A stretch of DNA of 64,000 nucleotides, taken from contig JBMZMY010000004.1 in the NCBI GenBank assembly GCA_049619435.1, positions 3,385-67,384 on the forward strand. Reading direction: 5' to 3'. The notes under the pieces were generated by a model that searched no databases, was not told the origin of the DNA, and worked only from the letters and a program-made list of their open reading frames with translations. The position numbers and the translations under genes are program-made. Below are positions 33,892 to 42,350 of this stretch, in pieces. This stretch comes from Parasynechococcus sp049619435 (GTDB lineage: Bacteria > Cyanobacteriota > Cyanobacteriia > PCC-6307 > Cyanobiaceae). The first letter of the stretch is position 1. Every line of letters begins with the position of its first letter.

Positions 33892-35039
33892 TGCCTGCCC
33901 CAGAGCCGTCTCAACAGCCGCTCAGTGCTGCTGAACGTCAGCGTTATTCGCGCCATCTCCTGTTGCCCGAGGTGGGTGAGGCTGGTCAGAGGCGCTTGCG
34001 GGATGCTGCGGTGCTCTGCGTCGGCAGTGGTGGGCTTGGAGCACCTCTGCTCCTGTATCTGGCCGCGGCGGGGGTTGGTCGCATCGGCATCGTTGACGCC
34101 GATGTGGTGGAGGAGTCGAACCTGCAGCGTCAGGTGATTCATTCCACGGAATGGATCGGCCGTTCCAAAGCCCGCTCCGCATCGGCGCGGATTCAGGCGC
34201 TGAACCCTGGTTGCCGGGTTGATCTGCACGACACGATGCTGGCCATCGATAACGCCCTGGATCTCATCGCCGGCTATGACCTGGTCTGTGACGGCACCGA
34301 TAACTTCCCCAGCCGATATCTGATCAACGATGCCTGCGTGTTGCTGGGGAAGCCGCTGATTTACGGCTCTGTGCAGCGCTTTGATGGCCAGGCCAGTGTG
34401 TTCAATCTCACCGCGCAGAGTCCGAATTACCGCGACCTGTTGCCCGAACCGCCGCCGCCGGGGGCTGTGCCCTCCTGTTCAGCCGCGGGGGTGATGGGTG
34501 TGATGCCGGGGTTGATCGGGATGATTCAGGCCACTGAGGCGATCAAGGTGATCACCGGGATCGGTTCCCCCCTGGATGGTCGCCTGTTGGTGGTCGATGC
34601 CCTGTCGATGCGCTTCCGCGAATTGCGCCTGCAGCGGGATCCGTCTCGTGCCCCGATCAGGGAACTGGTTGACTACGGCCAGGTTTGCGCTGAACGTTCC
34701 GTGGCTGTGGACAGCATTTCCGTCGTTGAACTCAAGGCGATGCTCGACGCTGACGCTGAGGGCCTGGTGCTGGTGGATGTGCGCAATCCCCCCGAAGCCG
34801 AGGTTTGTCGTATCCCTGCGGCTCAGCTGATTCCCCTGGGCTCGATCGAGAGCGGTGAGGCGATCGCGCAGCTGCGTGAGCTTGCCCGTGGCGGTCGTTT
34901 GTATGTCCATTGCAAAGCCGGTGGCCGCTCCGCACGGGCCGCCTCGTTGCTGGCCGAGCAGGGCATTGCGGCGATCAACGTGGCGGGGGGGATTGATGCC
35001 TGGGCTGATCAGGTGGATCCCACCATGGCGCGGTATTGA
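33891..35039 (+). CDS. moeZ: MoeB/ThiF-type adenylyltransferase fused to rhodanese (MoeZ-like)
   Basis: 382 residues. The E1-like domain has the nucleotide motif GSGGLGAPLLLYLAAAG near residue 45, the catalytic Asp region CDGTDNFPSRY and a conserved Cys in VPSCSAAGVMG. The C-terminal rhodanese domain carries the active-site loop HCKAGGRSARA. Such proteins adenylate the C-terminal Gly-Gly of a small carrier (MoaD/ThiS/CysO type) and then transfer sulfur. The zinc-binding CxxC pairs of E. coli MoeB are absent, as in related cyanobacterial proteins. It is coupled to the JAMM gene. Confidence 0.9.
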   Translation: MPAPEPSQQPLSAAERQRYSRHLLLPEVGEAGQRRLRDAAVLCVGSGGLGAPLLLYLAAAGVGRIGIVDADVVEESNLQRQVIHSTEWIGRSKARSASARIQALNPGCRVDLHDTMLAIDNALDLIAGYDLVCDGTDNFPSRYLINDACVLLGKPLIYGSVQRFDGQASVFNLTAQSPNYRDLLPEPPPPGAVPSCSAAGVMGVMPGLIGMIQATEAIKVITGIGSPLDGRLLVVDALSMRFRELRLQRDPSRAPIRELVDYGQVCAERSVAVDSISVVELKAMLDADAEGLVLVDVRNPPEAEVCRIPAAQLIPLGSIESGEAIAQLRELARGGRLYVHCKAGGRSARAASLLAEQGIAAINVAGGIDAWADQVDPTMARY

Positions 35040-35047
35040 CGTGACGC

Positions 35048-36196
35048 TCAGTAATCGACGCCGCGCTTGAGATCCACGCCCTGCTCGGCGTAGTGCTTGT
35101 GGCACACCATCTCGGAATGAATGCTGGCCAGATCGAAGTACGCCGGAGGGTTTTTGCAGCGCCCGGTGATGATCACTTCGGTTTCAGCGGGCTTTCGCAG
35201 CAGGGTCTGCATGATCGGTTCGACCGGCAGCAGTTCCAGATCAACCGTTGGGTTGAGCTCATCAAGAATCACTGTTTTGTAGAGCCCGCTGGAAATTGCA
35301 GCCCGGGCAATCTCCCAGGCTCGTTCGGCTTCCACGTAATCGATGGGCTGCTGTTGGCCGCGCCACACAATTGCGTCGCGGCCCGATCGCAGGTGGTCCA
35401 CCAGGTGGGGATAGCTTTCGCGCAGGGCGGCGATGGCCGCATCTTCGGTGTAACCGCTACCTCCTTTCAGCCATTGAAGAATCAACACCCGATGGCTTTT
35501 GTCTTGGCTGATGCCGCGCCCGATGGCCTGGAGTGCCTTGCCCAGGGCACTCGTTGATTTTCCTTTGCCTTCACCGGTGTAGATCTCGATTCCGCTGCTC
35601 ACGTTGAGCGGCACCACGCGATCGTCGTCGAGGCCGGGGCGTCGATGGGCCCGCATTTCGGAGTGCAGGTCGGCCGATCGCACCAAGGTGGCCGGTGCGG
35701 CGCGTCCCGTGATGATGATTTCCATCCCGGCGGGTCGGGAATCGAGGGTGCGCACGACGTCATCGACATCGAGCAACCCGAGTTCGAGCACGGGATTCAA
35801 TTCATCGAGCACCACCACCGAATAGAGCGCACTGGCGATGGCGCCCTTCGCGATCACCCAACCCCGTTGGGCTTCATCGCGATCGAATCGCGTGGCTTCC
35901 TCGGCCGTGAAGTGATCGGCGCGGCCGGTGCGCAGGTGATCGATCAGATGGGGGAAGCCCTGTTGCAGGGCTTCAATGGCTGCGTCCTCGTCGTAGGCCC
36001 GACCTGGGCCCTTGAGAAACCGCAGCAGAAGGACACGGGTCTGCCGTTGTTCGCAGATGCCGAGGCCAATGGTGCGTAGCACAACGCCAAGGGCGGCCTG
36101 GCTCTTGCCTTTGCCCTCACCGTCATAGATGTGCAGCTGACCGTGGCTGCGTTCGCGGCTGTCCGCTGCTGTGACGATCCCGATGCTTCGGGGCAT
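35048..36196 (-). CDS. cobO: Tandem-duplicated CobO/BtuR-like P-loop protein
   Basis: 382 residues made of two homologous halves. Each has the P-loop GEGKGKS (residues 26-32 and 208-214), a hydrophobic strand with LKG, a DELNP Walker-B-like motif and an IITGR segment. CobO (ATP:corrinoid adenosyltransferase) is a single such domain of about 190 residues acting as a dimer, so this looks like a covalent dimer. Both halves keep the motifs, so both may be active. Picocyanobacteria make pseudocobalamin, which fits. The ATG at 36196 is preferred to a TTG two codons earlier. Confidence 0.8.
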   Translation of the reverse strand: MPRSIGIVTAADSRERSHGQLHIYDGEGKGKSQAALGVVLRTIGLGICEQRQTRVLLLRFLKGPGRAYDEDAAIEALQQGFPHLIDHLRTGRADHFTAEEATRFDRDEAQRGWVIAKGAIASALYSVVVLDELNPVLELGLLDVDDVVRTLDSRPAGMEIIITGRAAPATLVRSADLHSEMRAHRRPGLDDDRVVPLNVSSGIEIYTGEGKGKSTSALGKALQAIGRGISQDKSHRVLILQWLKGGSGYTEDAAIAALRESYPHLVDHLRSGRDAIVWRGQQQPIDYVEAERAWEIARAAISSGLYKTVILDELNPTVDLELLPVEPIMQTLLRKPAETEVIITGRCKNPPAYFDLASIHSEMVCHKHYAEQGVDLKRGVDY

Positions 36197-36249
36197 GGCC
36201 AAGGCTCTTACGGTTGGAGCCTACATAGATCGTTCCACCGCACGCCTCG

Positions 36250-37077
36250 ATGTTCCGCCTTCTGGAATCTCTGTCCGAGAACGAGGCTGCTCAGCTGGAT
36301 CGGCTGCGCCAATGGTTCCAGTCGATGGATGGTGTGTGTGTGGCCTACTCAGGAGGGGTGGACAGCGCCTTGGTGGCCACGCTGGCCTTTGAGCAGAAAG
36401 GGTCAGCGGCCCTCGCCATCACCGGGGTGTCGCCGGCGCTGGCTCCGCATCTGCTGGACGAGGCCCGTGCTCAGGCCGCCTGGATCGGGATCCGTCATCA
36501 GGAATGTCGGACCCAGGAGCTGGATGATCCTCAGTACAGCGCCAATCCAGAGGATCGCTGCTTCGCTTGCAAGCGGGAACTGCATCGCCATCTGGCGCCG
36601 ATTGCCGCCGCTGCCGGGGATGCCCAGGTTGTGGATGGGGTGAATCTGGATGATCTCGGGGATCACCGTCCGGGCATTCAGGCTGCCCGCGAGGCTGGGG
36701 TGCGTTCTCCCTTAGCTGAATTGGCCGTCGATAAGGCCACGGTGCGCAAGTTGTCCCATGCCCTGGGATTGCCGTGGTGGGATAAACCGGCACAGCCCTG
36801 CCTGGCGTCCCGCTTCCCCTACGGCGACACGATCTCCGCGGAGCGACTGCACCGGGTGGGTCGGGCTGAAGCCTGGTTGATCACCCGTGGCTTCACACGG
36901 GTGCGGGTGCGCTGTCAGGGCACTGCTGCACGCATCGAAGTGCCCGCTGATCGTCTGCGGGCGGTGCTGGATCTGGTTGATCAATCCAACTTGGTTGAGA
37001 CCTTCCTGACCATGGGCTTCACCTCGGTGAGCCTTGATCTGGAAGGTCTGGTGAGCGGAAAGCTCAATCGCAGCTGA
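36250..37077 (+). CDS. larE: LarE-type ATP-dependent sulfur transferase
   Basis: 275 residues. The PP-loop motif AYSGGVDSALVATLA is near residues 32-46, and CLASRFPYGDTI near 183 contains the Cys equivalent to the sacrificial Cys of LarE. The RCFACKREL motif supplies two more Cys. LarE sulfurates the pyridinium precursor of the nickel-pincer cofactor of lactate racemase; no larB, larC or larA is nearby, so the actual product here is open. It overlaps convergent speD by 14 bp. Confidence 0.85.
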   Translation: MFRLLESLSENEAAQLDRLRQWFQSMDGVCVAYSGGVDSALVATLAFEQKGSAALAITGVSPALAPHLLDEARAQAAWIGIRHQECRTQELDDPQYSANPEDRCFACKRELHRHLAPIAAAAGDAQVVDGVNLDDLGDHRPGIQAAREAGVRSPLAELAVDKATVRKLSHALGLPWWDKPAQPCLASRFPYGDTISAERLHRVGRAEAWLITRGFTRVRVRCQGTAARIEVPADRLRAVLDLVDQSNLVETFLTMGFTSVSLDLEGLVSGKLNRS

Positions 37078-37471
37078 GCGGCTCGCGCTGACTGGTTGCG
37101 ATGGCGGCTGGAGTTTCCCTGAGGAAACTTTTGAGGGCGTGCCGGCCGGCTTTCAGCTCCTGACGGAGAACCTCACAGGCCTGCTCGGGCATGGTGTGAT
37201 CCCCGCAAGTGAACACATCAATCGCGGCGTAGCCCGATTCGGGCCAGGTGTGAATGGAGATGTGTGATTCCGCTAGAAGCGCCAGGCCGGTGACGCCTTG
37301 GGGTTCGAAACGGTGTGTGATCAGATTGAGCAGAGTGGCACCAGCACGCTTCGCTGCTGTCGTGATGGTGGTCCTCAGAAAGGCTTCGTCATCGAGCAGA
37401 CCCGTGTCGCAGTCGTAGAGCTCGAGGATGCAGTGCTTGCCGACCATGTCAGTCGGTTCGATTGTTGTCAT
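37064..37471 (-). CDS. speD: S-adenosylmethionine decarboxylase proenzyme
   Basis: 135 residues from the ATG giving MTTIEPTDMVGKHCILEL. The self-cleavage site is in LAESHISIHTWPE: cleavage before Ser69 makes the pyruvoyl group. The conserved Cys is in FTCGDH. It provides decarboxylated AdoMet for spermidine synthesis. An upstream in-frame start (37519) would add 16 residues not in the family. It overlaps larE at the 3' end. Confidence 0.93.
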   Translation of the reverse strand: MTTIEPTDMVGKHCILELYDCDTGLLDDEAFLRTTITTAAKRAGATLLNLITHRFEPQGVTGLALLAESHISIHTWPESGYAAIDVFTCGDHTMPEQACEVLRQELKAGRHALKSFLRETPAAIATSQREPLSCD

Positions 37472-37539
37472 GCCCCCCCATCCCGGATTGGGATGCAGAT
37501 CAGAGAAGCCTTGCTCCATCAGGCGGAGAAAAAACAGCT

Positions 37540-38664
37540 CTAGACTTTATCTGATGTCACGGACTGTTCCAGTTCACGGCGCTCGACGATCTGAGCGTGC
37601 TTGCGCCAACCCCCTTCGAATCCATCCAGGTGCGTGGCGCTGATCAGGCATTGATGCCGATGCCCCACCGCATCCAGCAACAATTGCTGGCGGTTCGGAT
37701 CGAGTTCGGCCAGTACATCGTCCAGCAGCAGCAGCGGCGGTTCGCCGCAGAGGTCCGTGACCAGTTCCAGTTCGGCCAGCTTCAAGGCCAGTACAAGACT
37801 GCGCTGCTGTCCAGCTGATCCGAAGCGACGGGCGGGTTGACCGTCAAGCATCAGGGCAATTTCATCGCGATGGGGGCCGACCCTGCAATTGCCCAGGCGC
37901 TCTTCATCGGCCCGCTGCGCTTTGAGTTGCTCTTCAATCGACAGCCGCCAGGGTTCTTCTGCATCTTCGTTTCCCAAACGACTGCCGGGGGCATAGGTCA
38001 GCTGCAGGTTTTCATCGCCCTTGCTCAGATAGGTCTGCCAGCGGGCGGCAATGGGTTCGAGGCGTCGTAGGGCCCGTTGTCGGCGTCGATGGATTCGGGT
38101 GCTCACCAGGGCCATCTGCACATCGAAGGCATCGAGCAATGCCCCATGGTCCTGGTGTCGTCCGCTTCTCTGCCGCCACAATTGGGCGCGTTGGCGCAGC
38201 AGACGGCCGTAACGACTGATCAGATCGGCATAGACCGGTTCCAGTTGGAGGACAACGCGGTCCAGCCACTGGCGGCGCAGAGCTGGTTCGCCGCGTACCA
38301 GATCCAGATCCAGCGCACTGAATCCAATGCAGCGCAGGGGGCCGATCAGGTCCAGCTGTCGCTCCAGCGTCTTGCCATTGCGTCGGGCTTGTCGCCCACC
38401 GCTGCGTCGAAGTTCGAGCTCCAGTTGATCGCCTTCCTCACCGACGAAAGCCCGCAGCAGGGCCCGGGGTTGATCCCACTGAATCAAATCCCGATCGTTG
38501 CTGCAGCGGTGGGACCGCAGGCTGCCGAGCAGCTCAACCGCTTCCAGCAGGTTGGATTTGCCGATGCCGTTGGGGCCGATCACCAGCAGCCGGGGCTCGG
38601 TCAGCGTCAGCTCCAGCCGTTCATGGTTCCGGAACCCCTGGAGCTGGAGCTTGTGAAGCCGGAT
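37540..38664 (-). CDS. recF: DNA repair protein RecF, start codon non-canonical
   Basis: 374 residues if started at ATC 38664. It has the N-terminal strand IRLHKLQLQGFRN, Walker A GPNGIGKSN, the ABC signature region GSAGQQRSLVLALKLAE and Walker B LLLLDDVLAELD. RecF loads RecA at gaps with RecO and RecR. The first canonical in-frame codon is GTG 38583, immediately before the Walker A, which would delete the first 27 residues of the fold. No ATG/GTG/TTG occurs between that GTG and the upstream in-frame TGA. The ATC falls exactly where Met stands in other RecF proteins. An ATG at 38698 is out of frame, so a 1-bp frameshift or sequencing error is the alternative. Confidence 0.9.
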   Translation of the reverse strand: MRLHKLQLQGFRNHERLELTLTEPRLLVIGPNGIGKSNLLEAVELLGSLRSHRCSNDRDLIQWDQPRALLRAFVGEEGDQLELELRRSGGRQARRNGKTLERQLDLIGPLRCIGFSALDLDLVRGEPALRRQWLDRVVLQLEPVYADLISRYGRLLRQRAQLWRQRSGRHQDHGALLDAFDVQMALVSTRIHRRRQRALRRLEPIAARWQTYLSKGDENLQLTYAPGSRLGNEDAEEPWRLSIEEQLKAQRADEERLGNCRVGPHRDEIALMLDGQPARRFGSAGQQRSLVLALKLAELELVTDLCGEPPLLLLDDVLAELDPNRQQLLLDAVGHRHQCLISATHLDGFEGGWRKHAQIVERRELEQSVTSDKV

Positions 38665-38749
38665 GGGATCAGGTGCGACGTGTGGGTAAGGTACCCATAA
38701 CGAGAGGGCCTGAGGTCATCTCTTCTGCTGCGGTCTTTGACCGGTCAGT

Positions 38750-38823
38750 GGGCATGTAGCTCAGTTGGATAGAGCATCAGATTCCGGTTCTGAGGGTCGG
38801 GGGTTCGAGTCCCTCCATGCTCG
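38750..38823 (+). tRNA. trnR-CCG: tRNA-Arg (anticodon CCG)
   Basis: 74 nt. The acceptor GGGCATG pairs with CATGCTC (one G-U), with a G discriminator. The anticodon arm is TCAGA-TTCCGGT-TCTGA, giving CCG. The T-loop is GGTTCGAGTCC. CCA is not encoded. It diverges from recF. Confidence 0.94.
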
Positions 38824-38843
38824 TGTTCTTTCAGAGGGTCAGG

Positions 38844-39305
38844 TCAGGGTGACTGCAGCCGCAGCCCCATGGCTCTGATTCCGGTTGGGTCAATCACAAA
38901 TCCCTGTTTTTCAAGGGCTTCGACGGTGTTGGCCGGAGCGGAGATCGACAAACTGCAGCCCGGAAGGTCGCGGCGCAGCATGTGCAGGGAGCGATGCACC
39001 AGGACCGCCAGCAGCTGGTCTTGATGGGCTCCAGGGCGTGCACAGAGGTTCCACAGGTTGGCGTTCAGGGCCAGGTCACTGGTGGCACGGACAAAGCCAA
39101 CCAGTTCACCACTGGAGCTATCCAGAATGCTGAGGTGCCAGACGCTGCGTTCCAGGGCCAGCAGCCAACGCTGCTCGTCATGGGTGGATTCGCCGCAGGC
39201 CTGAAGCAGGGCATTCAGTTTGGCTGGAGACGGCCGTTCGGAGGTTTCAATCCGAAAGCCATCGGGCACAGTCGGCGTTGAGGCCTGTTGAAGGAAAGGG
39301 AGCAA
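38844..39305 (-). CDS. GNAT-family N-acetyltransferase
   Basis: 153 residues. The GNAT core is visible: LVGFVRATSDLALNANLWNLCARP (core GFVRATSD), then QLLAVLVHRSL in place of the acetyl-CoA loop, and a C-terminal strand ALEKQGFVI. The R/Q-x-x-G-x-G/A loop is weak (RPGAHQDQ). The start is TTG at 39305, 3 bp after the ppc stop; GTG 39269 is an alternative. The close spacing suggests it is the last gene of the trpE-gshA-ppc unit. The substrate is unknown. Confidence 0.78.
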   Translation of the reverse strand: MLPFLQQASTPTVPDGFRIETSERPSPAKLNALLQACGESTHDEQRWLLALERSVWHLSILDSSSGELVGFVRATSDLALNANLWNLCARPGAHQDQLLAVLVHRSLHMLRRDLPGCSLSISAPANTVEALEKQGFVIDPTGIRAMGLRLQSP

Positions 39306-39308
39306 GGG

Positions 39309-42300
39309 TCAGCCGGTGTTGCGCATTCCAGCGGCGATGCCATTCAGGGTCAGCAGTGCTCCGCGGAGTAGCTCGCTGCGGCTGTAGGTGCGGCCGTCAT
39401 CACTGGAGCTGGCCGACTCGCTCATGGGTGGCTGACGGTTCTGATCGCGGAGGCGCTTGAGCAGAGCCACCTGGAGGAAGCCGAGGGGGACGATGGTGCG
39501 GTTCCGCAGATCAACGGACAGCTGCAACCCCTGATCGGCGGCGAGCAGCCTTGATTGCCCAGTGATCTGAAGCACGAGCTTGCGGGTCAGCGTGTACTCG
39601 TCGGCAATGACCTGGAAGATGCGCTCAAAGGACTCGCGGTTTTCGGCAGCTCCCAGACTGGTCATGTAATGACGAGCCAGATCGAGATCCACCTTGGAGA
39701 GGGTCATCTCCACTTTGGAGATCAGCATCCGGAAGAAGGGCCAGCGTTGATGCAGGCGGCGGAGTAGATCGAGTTGCTCTGGATCTGAGTCCATCTCACT
39801 GGCGAGGGCGGTGCCGACGCCGAACCAGCTGGGCAGCAGAAAGCGGCTCTGGGTCCAGCCGAAGACCCAAGGGATCGCTCTGAGGCTGGACAGGTCCTTG
39901 GCGCCGGATTTGCGACGGGCTGGCCGGCTGGAAATTTGCAGCTTGCTGATTTCTTCGATGGGTGTGACCTGCTGGAAAAACGCCACCAGATCGGGGTTGT
40001 CGTGCACCAGGGCCCGGTAGTGCTCGCGAGACCGCGTCGCCAGTCGAGCCATGAGTTGATTCCAGCTGGGGGTGGCATCCAGTTGGTTGGTGACCAGGCT
40101 GTTTTGCACCACCGCCGTGGTGAGGGTTTCGAGGTTGTACAGCGCCAGCTCGGGCAGGCTGTACTTCGAGGCCAGAACTTCGCCCTGCTCGGTGATCTTG
40201 ATCCGACCTTGGAGCGTTCCGCTTGGTTGAGCCAGGATCGCTTGATAGGCGGGGCCACCCCCACGACCGACGGAACCGCCGCGGCCGTGGAAGAGGCGCA
40301 GGGCAACACCATGGCGGCTGCCGAGGTCCTGAAGAGCGATCTGGGCCTGGTGAATCTCCCAGTTGCTGGAAAGGAAGCCGGAATCCTTATTGCTATCGGA
40401 ATAGCCGAGCATCAATTCCTGCAGGGGAAGGTGCTGCGCTCCCGTCAAAGGAAGCAGCTTGCGGTACAGCTCGGTCTCCAGCAGGTTCTCCATCACACCG
40501 GGAGCACGCTGGAGGTCTTCCACGGTCTCGAACAAGGGCACCACCAGCAGGGAGGCATGGCCGCCCAGGGGGTCCACAAGACCAGCCTCCTTCGCGAGCA
40601 GCATCACCTCCAGAAGGTCGGAGGCGGTGTGACTCATTGAAATCACATAGGTGTTGCAGATCCGTTGGCCGAATTCAGCCTGGAGACGCTGCAGCATCCG
40701 GAAGACTGCAATGGTCTCAGCGGTGGCGGCACTCCAGTCGACGGCGGCAGGAATCAGGGGGCGACGGGTGGCCAACTCCTTGAGCAGCCAGCTGACCCGT
40801 TCGGCTTCAGTCATCTCGCCATAGGCCGTCTCCAGTTGCAGATACCGGGTCAGTTCGTCGATGGCGTCGCTGTGGCGGGTGCTCTCCTGCCGGATGTCCA
40901 GGCTGGCGAGGGAGAACCCGAAGATGTGCACCTGGTGCAGCAGGGTTTCCAGGGGTTCACAACTCAGCTCCGTGCTGACGAGGCTGTTGCGGATCAGTTC
41001 CAGATCGATCCGGAATTCGTCAATGGTGCTGTAGTGCAGCGGATCGCCATTGGGTAGTGGGCTGGCGGACCCATCGTCGACGTCCTGGGGAGACTGCCAC
41101 CCGGCTTCGGCGAGTTGGTTGTTGCGCTTTAGCGTCAGCTGCAGACGCTCGAGGACGTAACTGAGTTTCAGCCGATAGGGCTCCAGCCGGTACCGCGCTG
41201 CGAGCTCTTCGTAGATCTCCGGGAAGCGGAGGCGATCCATCTCCAGGGATTCCAGAAGTGGTGCGCCGACCTGACTCCATTGCATGGAGATGCTCAGCTG
41301 ATTGCGCAGGTCTCCGACCGAGCTGACGTAGCGCTCGAGCATCAGTTGCCGCTGATAGCAAGCGGTTCGCCAGGTGATGGCCGGGGTCACCGATGGATTT
41401 CCGTCGCGATCGGAGCCGACCCAGGAGCCGAAGGTGCAGAACGAGGCCTGTGGGAAACGGACGTCGGGGTAGCTGCTGCTCAGCGCTGACGTGAGCCGAC
41501 GCCGCATCTGAGGCATCGCATCGAACAGCACCTGCTGGAAGTAATGGAGGGTGGAATCGACCTCGTCAAGCACAGTTGGTTTGAACTGGTGCAGTTCATC
41601 GGTGCGCCACCACAGTTGGATTTCCTCTTCCAACTGTTGGCGGAGATTCTCACGCTCTTGCAGAGAAACCGTGTGGTCGGACTGAAGCCGCTGCAGCAGC
41701 GTCGCCACACGCCGCTGCTTGTGGCGCACCGTATGACGCACGATTTCAGTGGGGTGCGCTGTGAACACCAGGCGGATGTCCAGCTCTTGAAGGAGCGCTT
41801 CCACCTGCGCTGGAGGAACGTTCAGCCGTCTGAGTCGCTGAAACAGTTCCCCGAAGGTGGCCGGATTGGTTTGGCTGGCCAGGGGTGGGGCGAAGGGATC
41901 AAAGGCGTCTTTGTCGGCTCCGGCCTCCAGCCCCTTCGCCTGGATGCCGGGGGTGAGGCTGTCGAGATAGCTGTCTTCCTCGATGCGCTGTTCGAGGATG
42001 TTGATCAGCTGGAAGTAGAGCGAAAACGCTCGGGCCGCGGCGATCGCTTCCGAGAGATCCATGGCCTTGATCAGGGCCACAATCGCGTCGCTGGTGCTGC
42101 TGCCATCGCGCCCTTCGAGCGCAACAGGATCGCTCAGCTGTTTGAGGCGCAGCAAACGTTCGCTCTGTTCGGCGGGACATTCACTGCGTAGAACGGTTTG
42201 CCAGAGGTCTTCCACGAGCTCCAGACGCTGTTGCAGCAAGCGACCAGCAACGGCGTCCCCACCATTGGCCCGGGCCTGATCGCCCTCGGGTGCAGTTGTG

Positions 42301-42350
42301 GTGGGCTGGGGCATCGATGCTGGATCTGGAGTGGGTCTGGCCATGATCAT
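39309..42350 (-). CDS. ppc: Phosphoenolpyruvate carboxylase
   Basis: 1013 residues. Catalytic motifs are intact: VFTAHPTEIVRHTV (active His), LGYSDSNKDSGFLS, the glycine loop FHGRGGSVGRGGGP and the C-terminal GMRNTG. It carboxylates PEP to oxaloacetate, replenishing the TCA intermediates that cyanobacteria use for nitrogen assimilation. The plant-type N-terminal phosphorylation serine is not present. The ATG overlaps the gshA stop (ATGA). Confidence 0.97.
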   Translation of the reverse strand: MIMARPTPDPASMPQPTTTAPEGDQARANGGDAVAGRLLQQRLELVEDLWQTVLRSECPAEQSERLLRLKQLSDPVALEGRDGSSTSDAIVALIKAMDLSEAIAAARAFSLYFQLINILEQRIEEDSYLDSLTPGIQAKGLEAGADKDAFDPFAPPLASQTNPATFGELFQRLRRLNVPPAQVEALLQELDIRLVFTAHPTEIVRHTVRHKQRRVATLLQRLQSDHTVSLQERENLRQQLEEEIQLWWRTDELHQFKPTVLDEVDSTLHYFQQVLFDAMPQMRRRLTSALSSSYPDVRFPQASFCTFGSWVGSDRDGNPSVTPAITWRTACYQRQLMLERYVSSVGDLRNQLSISMQWSQVGAPLLESLEMDRLRFPEIYEELAARYRLEPYRLKLSYVLERLQLTLKRNNQLAEAGWQSPQDVDDGSASPLPNGDPLHYSTIDEFRIDLELIRNSLVSTELSCEPLETLLHQVHIFGFSLASLDIRQESTRHSDAIDELTRYLQLETAYGEMTEAERVSWLLKELATRRPLIPAAVDWSAATAETIAVFRMLQRLQAEFGQRICNTYVISMSHTASDLLEVMLLAKEAGLVDPLGGHASLLVVPLFETVEDLQRAPGVMENLLETELYRKLLPLTGAQHLPLQELMLGYSDSNKDSGFLSSNWEIHQAQIALQDLGSRHGVALRLFHGRGGSVGRGGGPAYQAILAQPSGTLQGRIKITEQGEVLASKYSLPELALYNLETLTTAVVQNSLVTNQLDATPSWNQLMARLATRSREHYRALVHDNPDLVAFFQQVTPIEEISKLQISSRPARRKSGAKDLSSLRAIPWVFGWTQSRFLLPSWFGVGTALASEMDSDPEQLDLLRRLHQRWPFFRMLISKVEMTLSKVDLDLARHYMTSLGAAENRESFERIFQVIADEYTLTRKLVLQITGQSRLLAADQGLQLSVDLRNRTIVPLGFLQVALLKRLRDQNRQPPMSESASSSDDGRTYSRSELLRGALLTLNGIAAGMRNTG

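Noticed and set aside
37540..38583. RecF starting at GTG 38583.
   Set aside because: This start falls directly before Walker A and removes the conserved first strand (LQLQGFRN), although that sequence is encoded in frame upstream.
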